A stretch of DNA of 64,000 nt from Burkholderia seminalis DSM 23518 (GTDB taxonomy: Bacteria; Pseudomonadota; Gammaproteobacteria; Burkholderiales; Burkholderiaceae): positions 248,001-312,000 of the forward strand of contig NZ_CADFDK010000007.1 of assembly GCF_902832885.1 (NCBI RefSeq), read 5' to 3'. Positions 1-7,487 of the stretch are shown piece after piece (the first letter of the stretch is position 1; each line of letters opens with the position of its first letter). A program made the translations under genes and the position numbers. The notes under the pieces are model-generated. The model was not told the origin of the DNA and searched no databases. It saw only the letters and a list, made by a program, of their open reading frames with translations.

Positions 1-572
1 AGCACGAAAAGGTGCCAGATACCGTGCCCGTGGCGGATGCGTTCGTCGTTGATGAAGAAGTAGATCCCCGCGCTGTAGATCACGCCGCCGGCCACGAGCC
101 AGGCGGTGCCGACCGGCGGCAGCGCATGAATCAGCGGACGCACCGCGACGAGCGCAAGCCAGCCCATCAGCACGTACAGGATCATCGACAGCATGCGCGT
201 GCGGCGCCCGAGCGTCAGCTCCTGCACGATGCCGAACACGGCGAGCCCCCAGCTCACGCCGAACAGCGACCAGCCCCACGGGCCGCGCAGCGTCACCAGC
301 GTGAACGGCGTGTAGCTGCCGGCGATCAGCAGGTAAATCGCCGAATGGTCGCATTTCTGCAGGATCGCCTTCAGGCGCGGATTGCGCACGCTGTGATACA
401 GCGTCGAGATCGCGTAGAGCAGGAACAACATCGCGCCGTACACGCTGAAGCTCACCACCTTGTACGGATCGCCTTCGAGCGCGCCCATCGTCACGAGCGC
501 CACGAGACCGGCCACCGACAGCACCGCGCCGACGAGATGGGAAATGCTGTTGAAACGCTCACCGACATGCAC
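1..572 (-). CDS. TrhA/hemolysin III family membrane protein (3' end cut by window)
   Basis: The minus strand is open from a GTG at 572 to the window edge, giving 190 residues of a family that is normally 205-220 long, so only the last few residues are missing. The protein starts MHVGERFNSISHLVGAV, has seven hydrophobic segments and ends in HGIWHLFVL, which is the conserved last-helix motif of the PAQR/TrhA (YqfA) family. An AGGAG lies 8 bases before the GTG, which decides the start. The family is linked to membrane energetics and fluidity homeostasis; the name hemolysin III is historical. It sits alone, followed on the minus strand by whatever lies left of the window. Confidence 0.85.
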   Translation of the reverse strand, partial: MHVGERFNSISHLVGAVLSVAGLVALVTMGALEGDPYKVVSFSVYGAMLFLLYAISTLYHSVRNPRLKAILQKCDHSAIYLLIAGSYTPFTLVTLRGPWGWSLFGVSWGLAVFGIVQELTLGRRTRMLSMILYVLMGWLALVAVRPLIHALPPVGTAWLVAGGVIYSAGIYFFINDERIRHGHGIWHLFV

Positions 573-701
573 GACGTGTTCTCCTGCGGTCCATCGGGGA
601 AAAGAGGGACCCCTATGATACCGGCGGCCGGATTTTGCCGTGCTGCGCACGGGCAAACGGCGAAGCGGCCGTCACGCGACGTGCGTCGCCGGCCGCCCAA
701 G

Positions 702-733
702 AAAAAAGCGCCGCGACTGCCATCGCGGCGCTT
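702..733 (-). terminator. Rho-independent terminator of the cstA-ybdD operon
   Basis: A perfect 11-bp stem (706-716 with 723-733, loop of 6) is followed on the minus strand by six T. It lies 35 bases past the ybdD stop codon. Confidence 0.85.
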
Positions 734-768
734 CCGTTTCGATCGTCGAACCGCCTGGACAGTCCGGC

Positions 769-975
769 TCAGCAACACTTCCCGGCGCCCGACCCGTACC
801 GCGCGTTCTGGCGTTCGCGGAAAAATTCCTCGTACGTCATCGGCTCGCGGTCCGGATGGGTGTCGCGCATGTGCGCGACGTAGGTGTCGTAGTCGGGCAG
901 GCCGACCATCAGCCGCAACGCCTGCCCGAGGTAACGCCCCGCGCTGCGCAGGTCGCTGCCAAGATCGCTGAACAT
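769..975 (-). CDS. YbdD/YjiX family small protein, partner of CstA
   Basis: A 68-residue protein beginning [23 protein letters not shown] and containing [16 protein letters not shown] and [16 protein letters not shown], which are hallmarks of the DUF466 (YbdD/YjiX) family. It ends in GKCC. A GGGAGG lies 6 bases before the ATG, and the start is 12 bases past the cstA stop, so the two genes form one operon. In enterobacteria the same small gene always follows cstA or btsT; its molecular role is not settled, but it is thought to assist the transporter. Confidence 0.9.
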   Translation of the reverse strand: MFSDLGSDLRSAGRYLGQALRLMVGLPDYDTYVAHMRDTHPDREPMTYEEFFRERQNARYGSGAGKCC

Positions 976-987
976 CGCGGCCTCCCC

Positions 988-3066
988 TTAACGTCCGCTG
1001 CCGAGCGCCTGCGCGGCCGGCATCGCTTCGTACGGCGTCTCGCGCACGGTCGGCTTCGACTCGCGGCGCGCGCGCAGCACGGCGATCACGCCGTACACCG
1101 CGATGCTCACGACGACGAAGATGAACAGCCCGGCCAGCGCCGCATCGATGTAGTCGTTGAAGATGATCCGCTTCATCTGCGCGATCGACTTGGCCGGTGC
1201 GAGCACCTTGCCTTCATCCACCGCGGCCTGCAGCTTCGCGGCGTGCGCGAGGAAGCTGACCTTCGGGTTCGCGTCGAAAATCTTCTGCCAGCCGGCCGTC
1301 AGCGTGCAGATCAGCAGCCACGCGGTCGGCACGACCGTCACCCACGCATAACGTTCGCGCTTCATCTTGAACAGCACGACGGTGCCGAGCACCAGCGCGA
1401 TCGCGGCGAGCATCTGGTTCGAGATGCCGAACAGCGGCCACAGCGTGTTGATGCCGCCGAGCGGATCGACCACGCCCTGGTACAGGAAGTAGCCCCACGC
1501 GGCCACGCACAGCGCGGTGGCGACGAGGTTCGCGGGCAGCGACTCGGTGCGCTTGAGCGCCGGGTGGAACGTGCCGAGCAGGTCCTGCAGCATGAAGCGG
1601 CCCGCCCGCGTGCCGGCGTCGACGGCCGTCAGGATGAACAGCGCTTCGAACAGGATCGCGAAGTGATACCAGAACGCCATCATCGCTTCGCCGCCGATCA
1701 CCTGGTGCAGGATGTGCGCCATGCCGACGGCCAGCGTCGGCGCGCCGCCCGCGCGCGCGATGATCGTCGTTTCGCCGACGGCCTTCGCGGTCTGCGTCAG
1801 CATGTCGGGCGTCAGCACGAAGCCCCATTGCGTGACGGTGTTCGCCACCGCTTCCGGCGTCGAGCCGAGCACGGCGGCCGGTGCGTTCATCGCGAAGTAG
1901 ATGCCCGGCTCGATCACGCAGGCCGCGACCAGCGCCATGATCGCGACGAACGATTCCATCAGCATCGCGCCGTAACCGATGAAGCGCGCGTTGGTTTCGT
2001 TGTCGATCAGCTTCGGCGTCGTGCCCGACGAGATCAGCGCGTGGAAACCCGACACCGCGCCGCACGCGATCGTGATGAACAGGAACGGGAACAGGTTGCC
2101 CGACCACACCGGGCCCGTGCCGTCGACGAACTTCGTCAGCGCGGGCATCTTCAGTTCCGGTGCGACGACCAGGATGCCGATCGCGAGGCCGAGGATCGTG
2201 CCGATCTTCAGGAACGTCGACAGGTAGTCGCGCGGCGCGAGCAGCAGCCACACCGGCAGCACCGACGCGACGAAGCCGTAGCCGATCAGGATCCACGTGA
2301 GCTGCGTGCCGGTGAACGTGAACCATGCGGCGAAGGTCGGCGACGCGGCCACGTTCTGGCCGAACGCGATCGCCGCCATCAGCCCGATGAAGCCGATGAC
2401 CGACACTTCGCCGATGCGGCCCGGGCGAATGTAGCGCGTATAGATGCCCATGAACAGCGCGATCGGAATCGTCGCGGCGACGGTGAACGTACCCCACGGC
2501 GAGTTGGTCAGCGCCTTCACGACGATCAGCGCGAGCACCGCGAGGATGATCACCATGATCAGGAACGCGCCGAACAGCGCGATCACGCCGGGCACCGTGC
2601 CGAGTTCCATCTTGACGAGATCGCCGAGCGAACGGCCGTCGCGGCGCGTCGAGATGAACAGCACGATGAAGTCCTGCACCGCGCCGGCGAACACGACGCC
2701 GGCCAGGATCCACAGCATGCCGGGCGTGTAGCCCATCTGCGCGGCGAGCACGGGGCCGACCAGCGGCCCGGCGCCGGCGATCGCGGCGAAGTGATGGCCG
2801 AACAGCACGTACTTGTTGGTCGGCACGTAGTCGAGGCCGTCGTTGTACTTGACCGCCGGCGTCATCCGCAGCCCGTCGAGCTGCATGACCTTGCTGGCGA
2901 TGAAACGACTGTAGAAGCGATACGCGATCAGATACACGCAGACAGCGGCGATCACGATCCAGAGGGCACTCACGCGCTCGCCGTGTGCGAGTGCGATGGT
3001 GCCGAACGAGAACGCGCCGAGCAGCGCGACCGCGATCCAGAGCAGGGTACTGGAAGCCCGATTCAT
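988..3066 (-). CDS. cstA: Carbon starvation protein A, peptide/pyruvate transporter
   Basis: A 692-residue polytopic inner-membrane protein. Residues 1-40 hold a first helix and the stretch HGERVSALWIVIAAVCVYLIAYRFYS, followed by the CstA core signatures VPTNKYVLFGHHFAAIAGAGPLVGP and DFIVLFISTRRDGRSLG. E. coli CstA and BtsT are about 700-716 residues. The family imports pyruvate or peptides by proton symport during carbon limitation. I chose the ATG at 3066, giving MNRASSTLLW, because AGGAG lies 6 bases upstream; an open extension to 3123 has no ribosome site. The gene is divergent from the DapF-like gene and shares a control region with it. Confidence 0.93.
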   Translation of the reverse strand: MNRASSTLLWIAVALLGAFSFGTIALAHGERVSALWIVIAAVCVYLIAYRFYSRFIASKVMQLDGLRMTPAVKYNDGLDYVPTNKYVLFGHHFAAIAGAGPLVGPVLAAQMGYTPGMLWILAGVVFAGAVQDFIVLFISTRRDGRSLGDLVKMELGTVPGVIALFGAFLIMVIILAVLALIVVKALTNSPWGTFTVAATIPIALFMGIYTRYIRPGRIGEVSVIGFIGLMAAIAFGQNVAASPTFAAWFTFTGTQLTWILIGYGFVASVLPVWLLLAPRDYLSTFLKIGTILGLAIGILVVAPELKMPALTKFVDGTGPVWSGNLFPFLFITIACGAVSGFHALISSGTTPKLIDNETNARFIGYGAMLMESFVAIMALVAACVIEPGIYFAMNAPAAVLGSTPEAVANTVTQWGFVLTPDMLTQTAKAVGETTIIARAGGAPTLAVGMAHILHQVIGGEAMMAFWYHFAILFEALFILTAVDAGTRAGRFMLQDLLGTFHPALKRTESLPANLVATALCVAAWGYFLYQGVVDPLGGINTLWPLFGISNQMLAAIALVLGTVVLFKMKRERYAWVTVVPTAWLLICTLTAGWQKIFDANPKVSFLAHAAKLQAAVDEGKVLAPAKSIAQMKRIIFNDYIDAALAGLFIFVVVSIAVYGVIAVLRARRESKPTVRETPYEAMPAAQALGSGR

Positions 3067-3138
3067 GGCGTCTCCTGGTCTCCAATGTGGTTTTAGATGG
3101 CGTGCGGCGCAGGGGCCGCGCACACGTGACGTCGATGC

Positions 3139-3184
3139 GTCGTGCCGCGGCCTCGCAAAGGCCGCGACGATGGGCCGTAGTATT
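3139..3184 (-). promoter_or_regulatory. Possible cstA promoter with 5' leader hairpin
   Basis: On the minus strand TTGTAA (3203-3208) lies 18 bases before AATACT (3179-3184), a weak sigma-70-like pair. Just downstream, 3139-3170 forms a strong stem-loop (CGCGGCCT paired with AGGCCGCG, loop CGCAA or its complement, plus four outer pairs beyond a 2-base bulge). If the promoter is right, the transcript begins with this hairpin, about 70 bases before the cstA ribosome site. Confidence 0.35.
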
Positions 3185-3217
3185 CCGCGCGACGGGGGCG
3201 GCTTACAAGCGGATAAC

Positions 3218-3248
3218 TACGTACGCGCGACTACGTAGAATTACGTAG
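3218..3248. promoter_or_regulatory. Three TACGTA boxes, candidate operator between cstA and dapF-like gene
   Basis: TACGTA occurs at 3218-3223, 3232-3237 and 3242-3247. The last two make a perfect inverted repeat, CTACGTA-GAAT-TACGTAG (3231-3248). The cluster lies about 34 bases upstream of the -35 box of the dapF-like gene and upstream of cstA on the other strand, a usual place for a regulator. Confidence 0.4.
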
Positions 3249-3281
3249 ATGCCGGTTGCGTGGCGATCGGCTGGCATGCGA

Positions 3282-3310
3282 TTGATCGTGGACGGCGAGC
3301 CACGTACAGT
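3282..3310 (+). promoter_or_regulatory. Sigma-70-like promoter of the dapF-like/ECF operon
   Basis: TTGATC (3282-3287), a 17-base spacer and TACAGT (3305-3310). The predicted start near 3317 gives a 22-base leader to the ATG at 3339, which supports that start over the in-frame ATG at 3249. Confidence 0.5.
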
Positions 3311-3338
3311 GTTCGCCTGTCTCCATTCCGGAACCGCC

Positions 3339-4148
3339 ATGCCGATCCGATTTCAGAAGATGAACGCAAACGGCGATGACTTCGTCATCGTCGACCTGCG
3401 CGGTCAGGATCGGGATCGCGTGCCCCGCCTCGATCGCGACCTCGTGCGGCGCATGGGCGACCGGCACAGCGGCATCGGCTTCAACCAGCTCGCGGTGGTG
3501 ACGGACTGCGACGACGCGGCCGCACAGGTCGCGTTCTGGAATCCCGACGGCTCGACGCTCGATACCTGCGGCAGCGCGACACGCGGCGTCGCGTGGCAGC
3601 TGATGCGGGAAACCGGCGCGGCGTCGATCGTGCTGCGCACGAATCGCGGGCCCCTGCAGTGTGCGTACGACGCGCACGGGTCGATCAAGGTCGAGATGGG
3701 CGTGCCGCGCGTCGGCTGGCGGGACGTGCCCGTCGCCGAAGCCGTCGATACGCTCGCGCTGCCGTTGCCCGGCGCGCCGGCCGCGTGCAGCATGGGCAAT
3801 CCGCACTGCACGTTCTTCGTCGACGACGTCGATGCGGTCGACCTCGAAGCGCTCGGTCCGGCCATCGAAACGCATCCGCTGTTTCCGCGGAAAACCAACG
3901 TGCACGCCGTACAGGTCATCGATCGCACGCACATTCGTCTTCGCATCTGGGAGCGCGGCGGCGGCGTGCCGCTCGGGTCCGGCTCGTGTTCGTGCGGCGC
4001 GGCGGTCAACGGCATCCGGCGCGGGCTGCTCGACGATACCGTGCGGGTGACGTGCGACGGCGGCGACGTCGCCGTTCAATGGGACGGCGCCGGCAGCGTG
4101 TTCCTGAGCGGGCCCGTCACGTTCGGGTTCAGCGGGGTGTGGCTGTGA
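3339..4148 (+). CDS. Diaminopimelate epimerase-like protein, divergent active site
   Basis: A 269-residue protein with the DapF fold pattern: KMNANGDDFVIVD at the N-terminus, DTCGSATRG around Cys77 (family: CGNG), SMGNPH at 151-156, and the second active-site loop WERGGGVPLGSGSCSCG at 204-220. DapF interconverts LL- and meso-diaminopimelate using two cysteines. Here the first cysteine is present, but by eye the second aligns with Ser214, with Cys217 and Cys219 nearby, and the usual GET before it is replaced. It may therefore be a racemase or epimerase of another amino acid rather than the lysine/peptidoglycan enzyme. Its stop overlaps the start of the sigma factor gene by one base (TGATG), so the two are translationally coupled. 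Confidence 0.75.
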   Translation: MPIRFQKMNANGDDFVIVDLRGQDRDRVPRLDRDLVRRMGDRHSGIGFNQLAVVTDCDDAAAQVAFWNPDGSTLDTCGSATRGVAWQLMRETGAASIVLRTNRGPLQCAYDAHGSIKVEMGVPRVGWRDVPVAEAVDTLALPLPGAPAACSMGNPHCTFFVDDVDAVDLEALGPAIETHPLFPRKTNVHAVQVIDRTHIRLRIWERGGGVPLGSGSCSCGAAVNGIRRGLLDDTVRVTCDGGDVAVQWDGAGSVFLSGPVTFGFSGVWL

Positions 4149-5032
4149 TGACCGACGACGCACAAGCCTTCCACGCGCTGCGCCCGCGCCTGCAGAAGAT
4201 CGCGTACCGGATGCTCGGCTCCGTCGCGGATGCCGAGGACATCGTGCAGGACGTGTGGCTGCGCTGGCACGACGCGGCGCGCGGCAGCATCGAGAACCCC
4301 GAGGCCTGGCTCGTCGCGGTCACGACGCGCACGTCGATCGACCGCCTGCGCGCGGCGAAGCTCCGGCGCGAGCACTATGCGGGCATCTGGCTGCCGGAAC
4401 CGGAGCTCGGCGAATCGCCTGCAACGCCCGAGGAAATGACGGAGCGCGCGAACGACGTGTCGGTCGCGTACCTCCTGCTGCTCGAACGGCTGACGCCGGA
4501 AGCGCGCGCGGCGTTCCTGCTGCACGAAATCTTCGAGTTCGACTACGACCGGGTCGCCGACGCGATCGGCAAGTCCGAAGCCGCGTGCCGGCAGCTCGTC
4601 AGCCGGGCCCGGGCGCGGCTGCGCGACGATCTCCAGCCGCGGCGCACGGTGCCGCACGAAACGCATCGCCGATTGCTGCAGACGTTCACGCATGCGCTCG
4701 CGCACGGCGATTTCCCGTCGATCCAGGCGCTGCTCGCCGAGGACGCGATGCTGATCGGCGACGGCGGCGGCCACGTCCAGAGCTTCCCGAAACCGATGGT
4801 CGGCGGCCGGCGGATCGCTCAACTGTTCTATGCGACGTGGTTGCGCTCCGGCAGCGGTGTCGAGATGCGGCCGGTCGTGCTGAACGGCCAGTGGGCAATG
4901 CTGCGTTTCATCGACGGGCAGCTCGAAGCGGCGATGTCGTTCGAGACCGACGGCACGCGCATCGTCCGGCTTCTCGTGCAGCGCAATCCCGAGAAGCTCG
5001 CCCGCATCGCGGCCGCCTGCGCCGCCGGCTGA
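4148..5032 (+). CDS. ECF41-type extracytoplasmic-function sigma factor with SnoaL-like C-terminal extension
   Basis: A 294-residue SigJ-like sigma factor. Residues 10-75 are sigma region 2 (IAYRMLGSVADAEDIVQDVWLRW), a linker holds WLPEPEL (81-87), and 110-165 are region 4 (LTPEARAAFLLHEIFEFDYDRVADAIG). The last 120 residues form an NTF2/SnoaL-like domain with DGGGH (205-209) and NPEKL (280-284). WLPEP, DGGGK and NPDKL-type motifs are diagnostic for group ECF41, whose C-terminal domain replaces an anti-sigma factor. ECF41 genes usually adjoin carboxymuconolactone decarboxylase, oxidoreductase or epimerase genes; the next gene is exactly such a decarboxylase-family member. The gene overlaps the preceding dapF-like gene by one base. 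Confidence 0.9.
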   Translation: MTDDAQAFHALRPRLQKIAYRMLGSVADAEDIVQDVWLRWHDAARGSIENPEAWLVAVTTRTSIDRLRAAKLRREHYAGIWLPEPELGESPATPEEMTERANDVSVAYLLLLERLTPEARAAFLLHEIFEFDYDRVADAIGKSEAACRQLVSRARARLRDDLQPRRTVPHETHRRLLQTFTHALAHGDFPSIQALLAEDAMLIGDGGGHVQSFPKPMVGGRRIAQLFYATWLRSGSGVEMRPVVLNGQWAMLRFIDGQLEAAMSFETDGTRIVRLLVQRNPEKLARIAAACAAG

Positions 5033-5223
5033 CGCGCGCATCGCGCCCCCGCGCCGACCGCGCCCGCCGTCGAGCGCGGATTGGTGCAGCGCGCGCAACA
5101 CGATGCGTCCCCGTGCGTGGCTACCGCGCACGGATGCACACCCCTAAGATGATTTCGCGCGGCGCCCTGCCGCCCACGACACCCGCGCCATGCGGGCCAG
5201 CCTCTTCGTCGCCAGGAGAAATC

Positions 5224-5703
5224 ATGACGCAGCGTCTCGACTACATTCAACAGTCCCCCGAGTTGTTCCGGAAACTCCTCGAACTCAGCAACCTGCTGCG
5301 CAGCAGCGCGATCGAGGAATCGATCCGGGATCTCGTGTCCGTCCGGGCGTCCCAGATCAACGGCTGCGCCTTTTGCCTCGACATGCACGTGAAGGAAGCG
5401 CGCATCCACGGCGAGCGCGAACTGCGCCTGCATCATCTGGCGACCTGGCGCGAATCGACGCTGTTCTCGCCGCGCGAGCGGGCCGCGCTCGCATGGACCG
5501 AAGTGCTGACGACGCTGCCCGCGCACGGCGTGCCGGACGATGTCTACGACCGCGTGCGCGGCCAGCTCTCCGAGAAGGAATTGTCGGACCTGACGTTCGA
5601 AGTGATGGCGATCAACGGCTGGAATCGCGCGAACGTCGCGTTCCGGACCGTGCCGGGCTCGTCCGACAAGGCGTTCGGGCTCGACAAGGCCAACCTCGCC
5701 TGA
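5224..5703 (+). CDS. Carboxymuconolactone decarboxylase/AhpD-family protein
   Basis: A 159-residue alpha-helical protein with the AhpD-type redox motif CAFCLDMH (Cys48, Cys51, His55) preceded by LVSVRASQING. Members with this CxxC act as alkylhydroperoxidases or thiol-disulfide reductants rather than as ring-cleavage decarboxylases. AGGAGA lies 5 bases before the ATG. It is the classical genomic partner of ECF41 sigma factors and follows the sigma gene by 191 bases on the same strand; that gap holds no recognisable gene or clear promoter. Confidence 0.88.
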   Translation: MTQRLDYIQQSPELFRKLLELSNLLRSSAIEESIRDLVSVRASQINGCAFCLDMHVKEARIHGERELRLHHLATWRESTLFSPRERAALAWTEVLTTLPAHGVPDDVYDRVRGQLSEKELSDLTFEVMAINGWNRANVAFRTVPGSSDKAFGLDKANLA

Positions 5704-5762
5704 CGGCCGCCCCCCTCTCTCGCTGCCGGCCGTCAGCCGGCGGCCCACCGGAAGCCACCACC

Positions 5763-6167
5763 ATGATTCGCATGAAACACGTGATCGCGTCCGCGCTCGT
5801 CGTCGCGGCCCACGCGACCGGCGCCGTTCGCGCGGCGCCCTCGGCCATCGTCACGCCGCTGATGACGAAGCCGCTCGACGCTTACCCGGGCAAGGAAGCG
5901 CAGATGATCTCGGTCGAGTACCCGCCCGGCGCGGTCGACCCCGTTCACCGCCACCACGCCGACGCGTTCGTCTATGTCGTCGAGGGGTCGATCGTGATGC
6001 AGGTGAAGGGCGGCGAGCCCGTCACGCTGAAACCGGGCCAGATCTTCTACGAGGGTCCGGACGACCTGCACACGGTCGGACGCAACGCGAGCCGGACCCG
6101 ACCCGCGAAGTTCATCGTGCTGCTGTTGAAGGACAAGGGCGCGCCCGTGCTCGTGCCGGAAAAATAG
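5763..6167 (+). CDS. Secreted cupin-domain protein
   Basis: A 134-residue protein with a signal peptide (MIRMKHVIASALVVAAHATGAVRA, cleavage near residue 25) and one cupin_2 barrel. The metal-binding pattern is visible as DPVHRHHADAFVYVVEGS in motif 1, and motif 2 runs LKPGQIFYEGPDDLHTVG. The substrate cannot be told from sequence. It follows the AhpD-family gene by 59 bases on the same strand and may be co-transcribed with it; export places it in the periplasm. Confidence 0.8.
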   Translation: MIRMKHVIASALVVAAHATGAVRAAPSAIVTPLMTKPLDAYPGKEAQMISVEYPPGAVDPVHRHHADAFVYVVEGSIVMQVKGGEPVTLKPGQIFYEGPDDLHTVGRNASRTRPAKFIVLLLKDKGAPVLVPEK

Positions 6168-6215
6168 CCGGCCCGCACGCCGCCGCGACCTTTTTGAAAA
6201 AAATGCGGCGGGCGG

Positions 6216-6242
6216 TGTCACAGGCGGCAGCGCTGAAACGTC
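6216..6242 (+). promoter_or_regulatory. ECF41-type promoter, TGTCACA-N16-CGTC
   Basis: TGTCACA (6216-6222), exactly 16 bases, then CGTC (6239-6242). This equals the published ECF41 target consensus. It points at the LysR gene whose ATG is 36 bases after the CGTC. It argues that the upstream-most in-frame start at 6194 is not used. Confidence 0.75.
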
Positions 6243-6277
6243 TAGTCGCATACGGACACCACGATTCCAGCGCCTCC

Positions 6278-7282
6278 ATGCCCGATACCTCCATCCGCCG
6301 CCCCGACGCCGACGATCCATTCGCGCGCAGCTTCTCGACCTGCTATGCCGGCGTGGTCACGTTCCTGGCCGTCGTCACCGAGGGCAGCTTCGCGCGCGCC
6401 GCCGATCGCCTCGGCGTCGGCCGCTCGTCGGTCAGCCGTCACGTGCAACGGCTCGAGGACCGGCTCGACGCACGCCTGTTCCAGCGCACCACGCGCAGCA
6501 TGTCGCTGACGCGCGAAGGCGAGCTCTTCTACGAAAACTGCCGGCCCGGCATCGAGCATCTGGCGCAGGCGCTCGAGGACATGCGCGAGCTGCGCAGCGG
6601 ACCGCCGAGCGGGCACCTGCGCATCGGCTCGACGCCAGGCTTCGGCCGCAAGGTCATCGCCCCGCTGCTGCGCGATTTCCATGCACGCTATCCGGACATC
6701 ACGCTCGACCTGCTGTTGAACGACCGGCCGGCCGATTTCTCCGCCGACCGCATCGACGTCGCGTTTCGCGACGGTCGCATGGAGGACAGCGCGATCGTCG
6801 CGCGCCGGCTGATTCCGATGCAGATGATCGTCTGCGCGTCGCCGTCGTATGCGCACCGGCACGGCTTGCCGCGCCACGTCGACGAACTCGCGCGGCATCG
6901 CTGCATCAACCTGTGCACCGCGTCGGGCCGCGTGACGGAATGGGAATTCAGGATCGACGGGGTGACGCAGCAGCGCCAGCTCGCCGCGCATCACACGTTC
7001 AACGACATCGATCTCGTCGTGCGCGCGGCGCTCGACGGGCTCGGCATCGCGCAACTGCCCGCGTACCAGGTGTGCGACCTGCTCGCCGACGGCCGGCTGG
7101 TGAGCTGTCTCGGTCAGCATGCGCCGGACGACGGCGGCCACTATCTCTGTTACCTGAGCCGCAAGCACCTGCCCACGCGCATCCGCGCGTTCATCGACTA
7201 CATGATCGAGCAGACGCGTGCGCGCGACCTGCAGTGCCCGACGACGATGACGACGATCGCGCCGCTGGAGACGATCGATTGA
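6278..7282 (+). CDS. LysR-family transcriptional regulator, likely ECF41 target
   Basis: A 334-residue regulator. The winged helix-turn-helix spans about residues 25-85 (VVTFLAVVTEGSFARAADRLGVGRSSVSRHVQRLEDRL), followed by a LysR substrate-binding domain that begins near GHLRIGSTPGFG. The N-terminal 24 residues are an unusual polar extension. The C-terminus carries a short extra tail (DLQCPTTMTTIAPLETID). The start at 6278 lies just after the ECF41 promoter. It precedes the NmrA-like and Ohr-like genes on the same strand and may control them. Confidence 0.88.
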   Translation: MPDTSIRRPDADDPFARSFSTCYAGVVTFLAVVTEGSFARAADRLGVGRSSVSRHVQRLEDRLDARLFQRTTRSMSLTREGELFYENCRPGIEHLAQALEDMRELRSGPPSGHLRIGSTPGFGRKVIAPLLRDFHARYPDITLDLLLNDRPADFSADRIDVAFRDGRMEDSAIVARRLIPMQMIVCASPSYAHRHGLPRHVDELARHRCINLCTASGRVTEWEFRIDGVTQQRQLAAHHTFNDIDLVVRAALDGLGIAQLPAYQVCDLLADGRLVSCLGQHAPDDGGHYLCYLSRKHLPTRIRAFIDYMIEQTRARDLQCPTTMTTIAPLETID

Positions 7283-7357
7283 TGCATTCGCGGCAACATG
7301 ATGAGGGCTTGCGGGACGCTGGCGGATCGCGCGGCGCATGCCTACGATGCGGGCTGT

Positions 7358-7389
7358 TCGACCGGCATGCCGATACGGCGGTGCACCGC
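7358..7389. promoter_or_regulatory. Two short palindromes upstream of the NmrA-like gene
   Basis: CGGCATGCCG and, 10 bases on, the 12-bp perfect palindrome GCGGTGCACCGC (7378-7389) lie in the 205-base gap between the LysR gene and the NmrA-like gene, about 100 bases before its start. They could be operators; the high GC content makes chance palindromes common. Confidence 0.25.
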
Positions 7390-7487
7390 TCGGCAAGGTC
7401 CAGGCCCCGTCGCGCGAACGCGCTGGGCGCCGGTTTCGGCACATTCAAGCGGCGTGCATGTCGCGCGCCCGTTCAAGGAGAGCAATC

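Noticed and set aside
640-3096. An 818-codon plus-strand open frame rich in Arg, Asp and His opposite cstA
   Set aside because: It is the antisense of cstA; composition is typical of GC-rich shadow frames and it has no family resemblance or ribosome site.
5033-5223. Possible ECF41 promoter before the decarboxylase-family gene
   Set aside because: No TGTCACA with a CGTC at the right spacing was found in this gap; the nearest partial matches differ at several bases.
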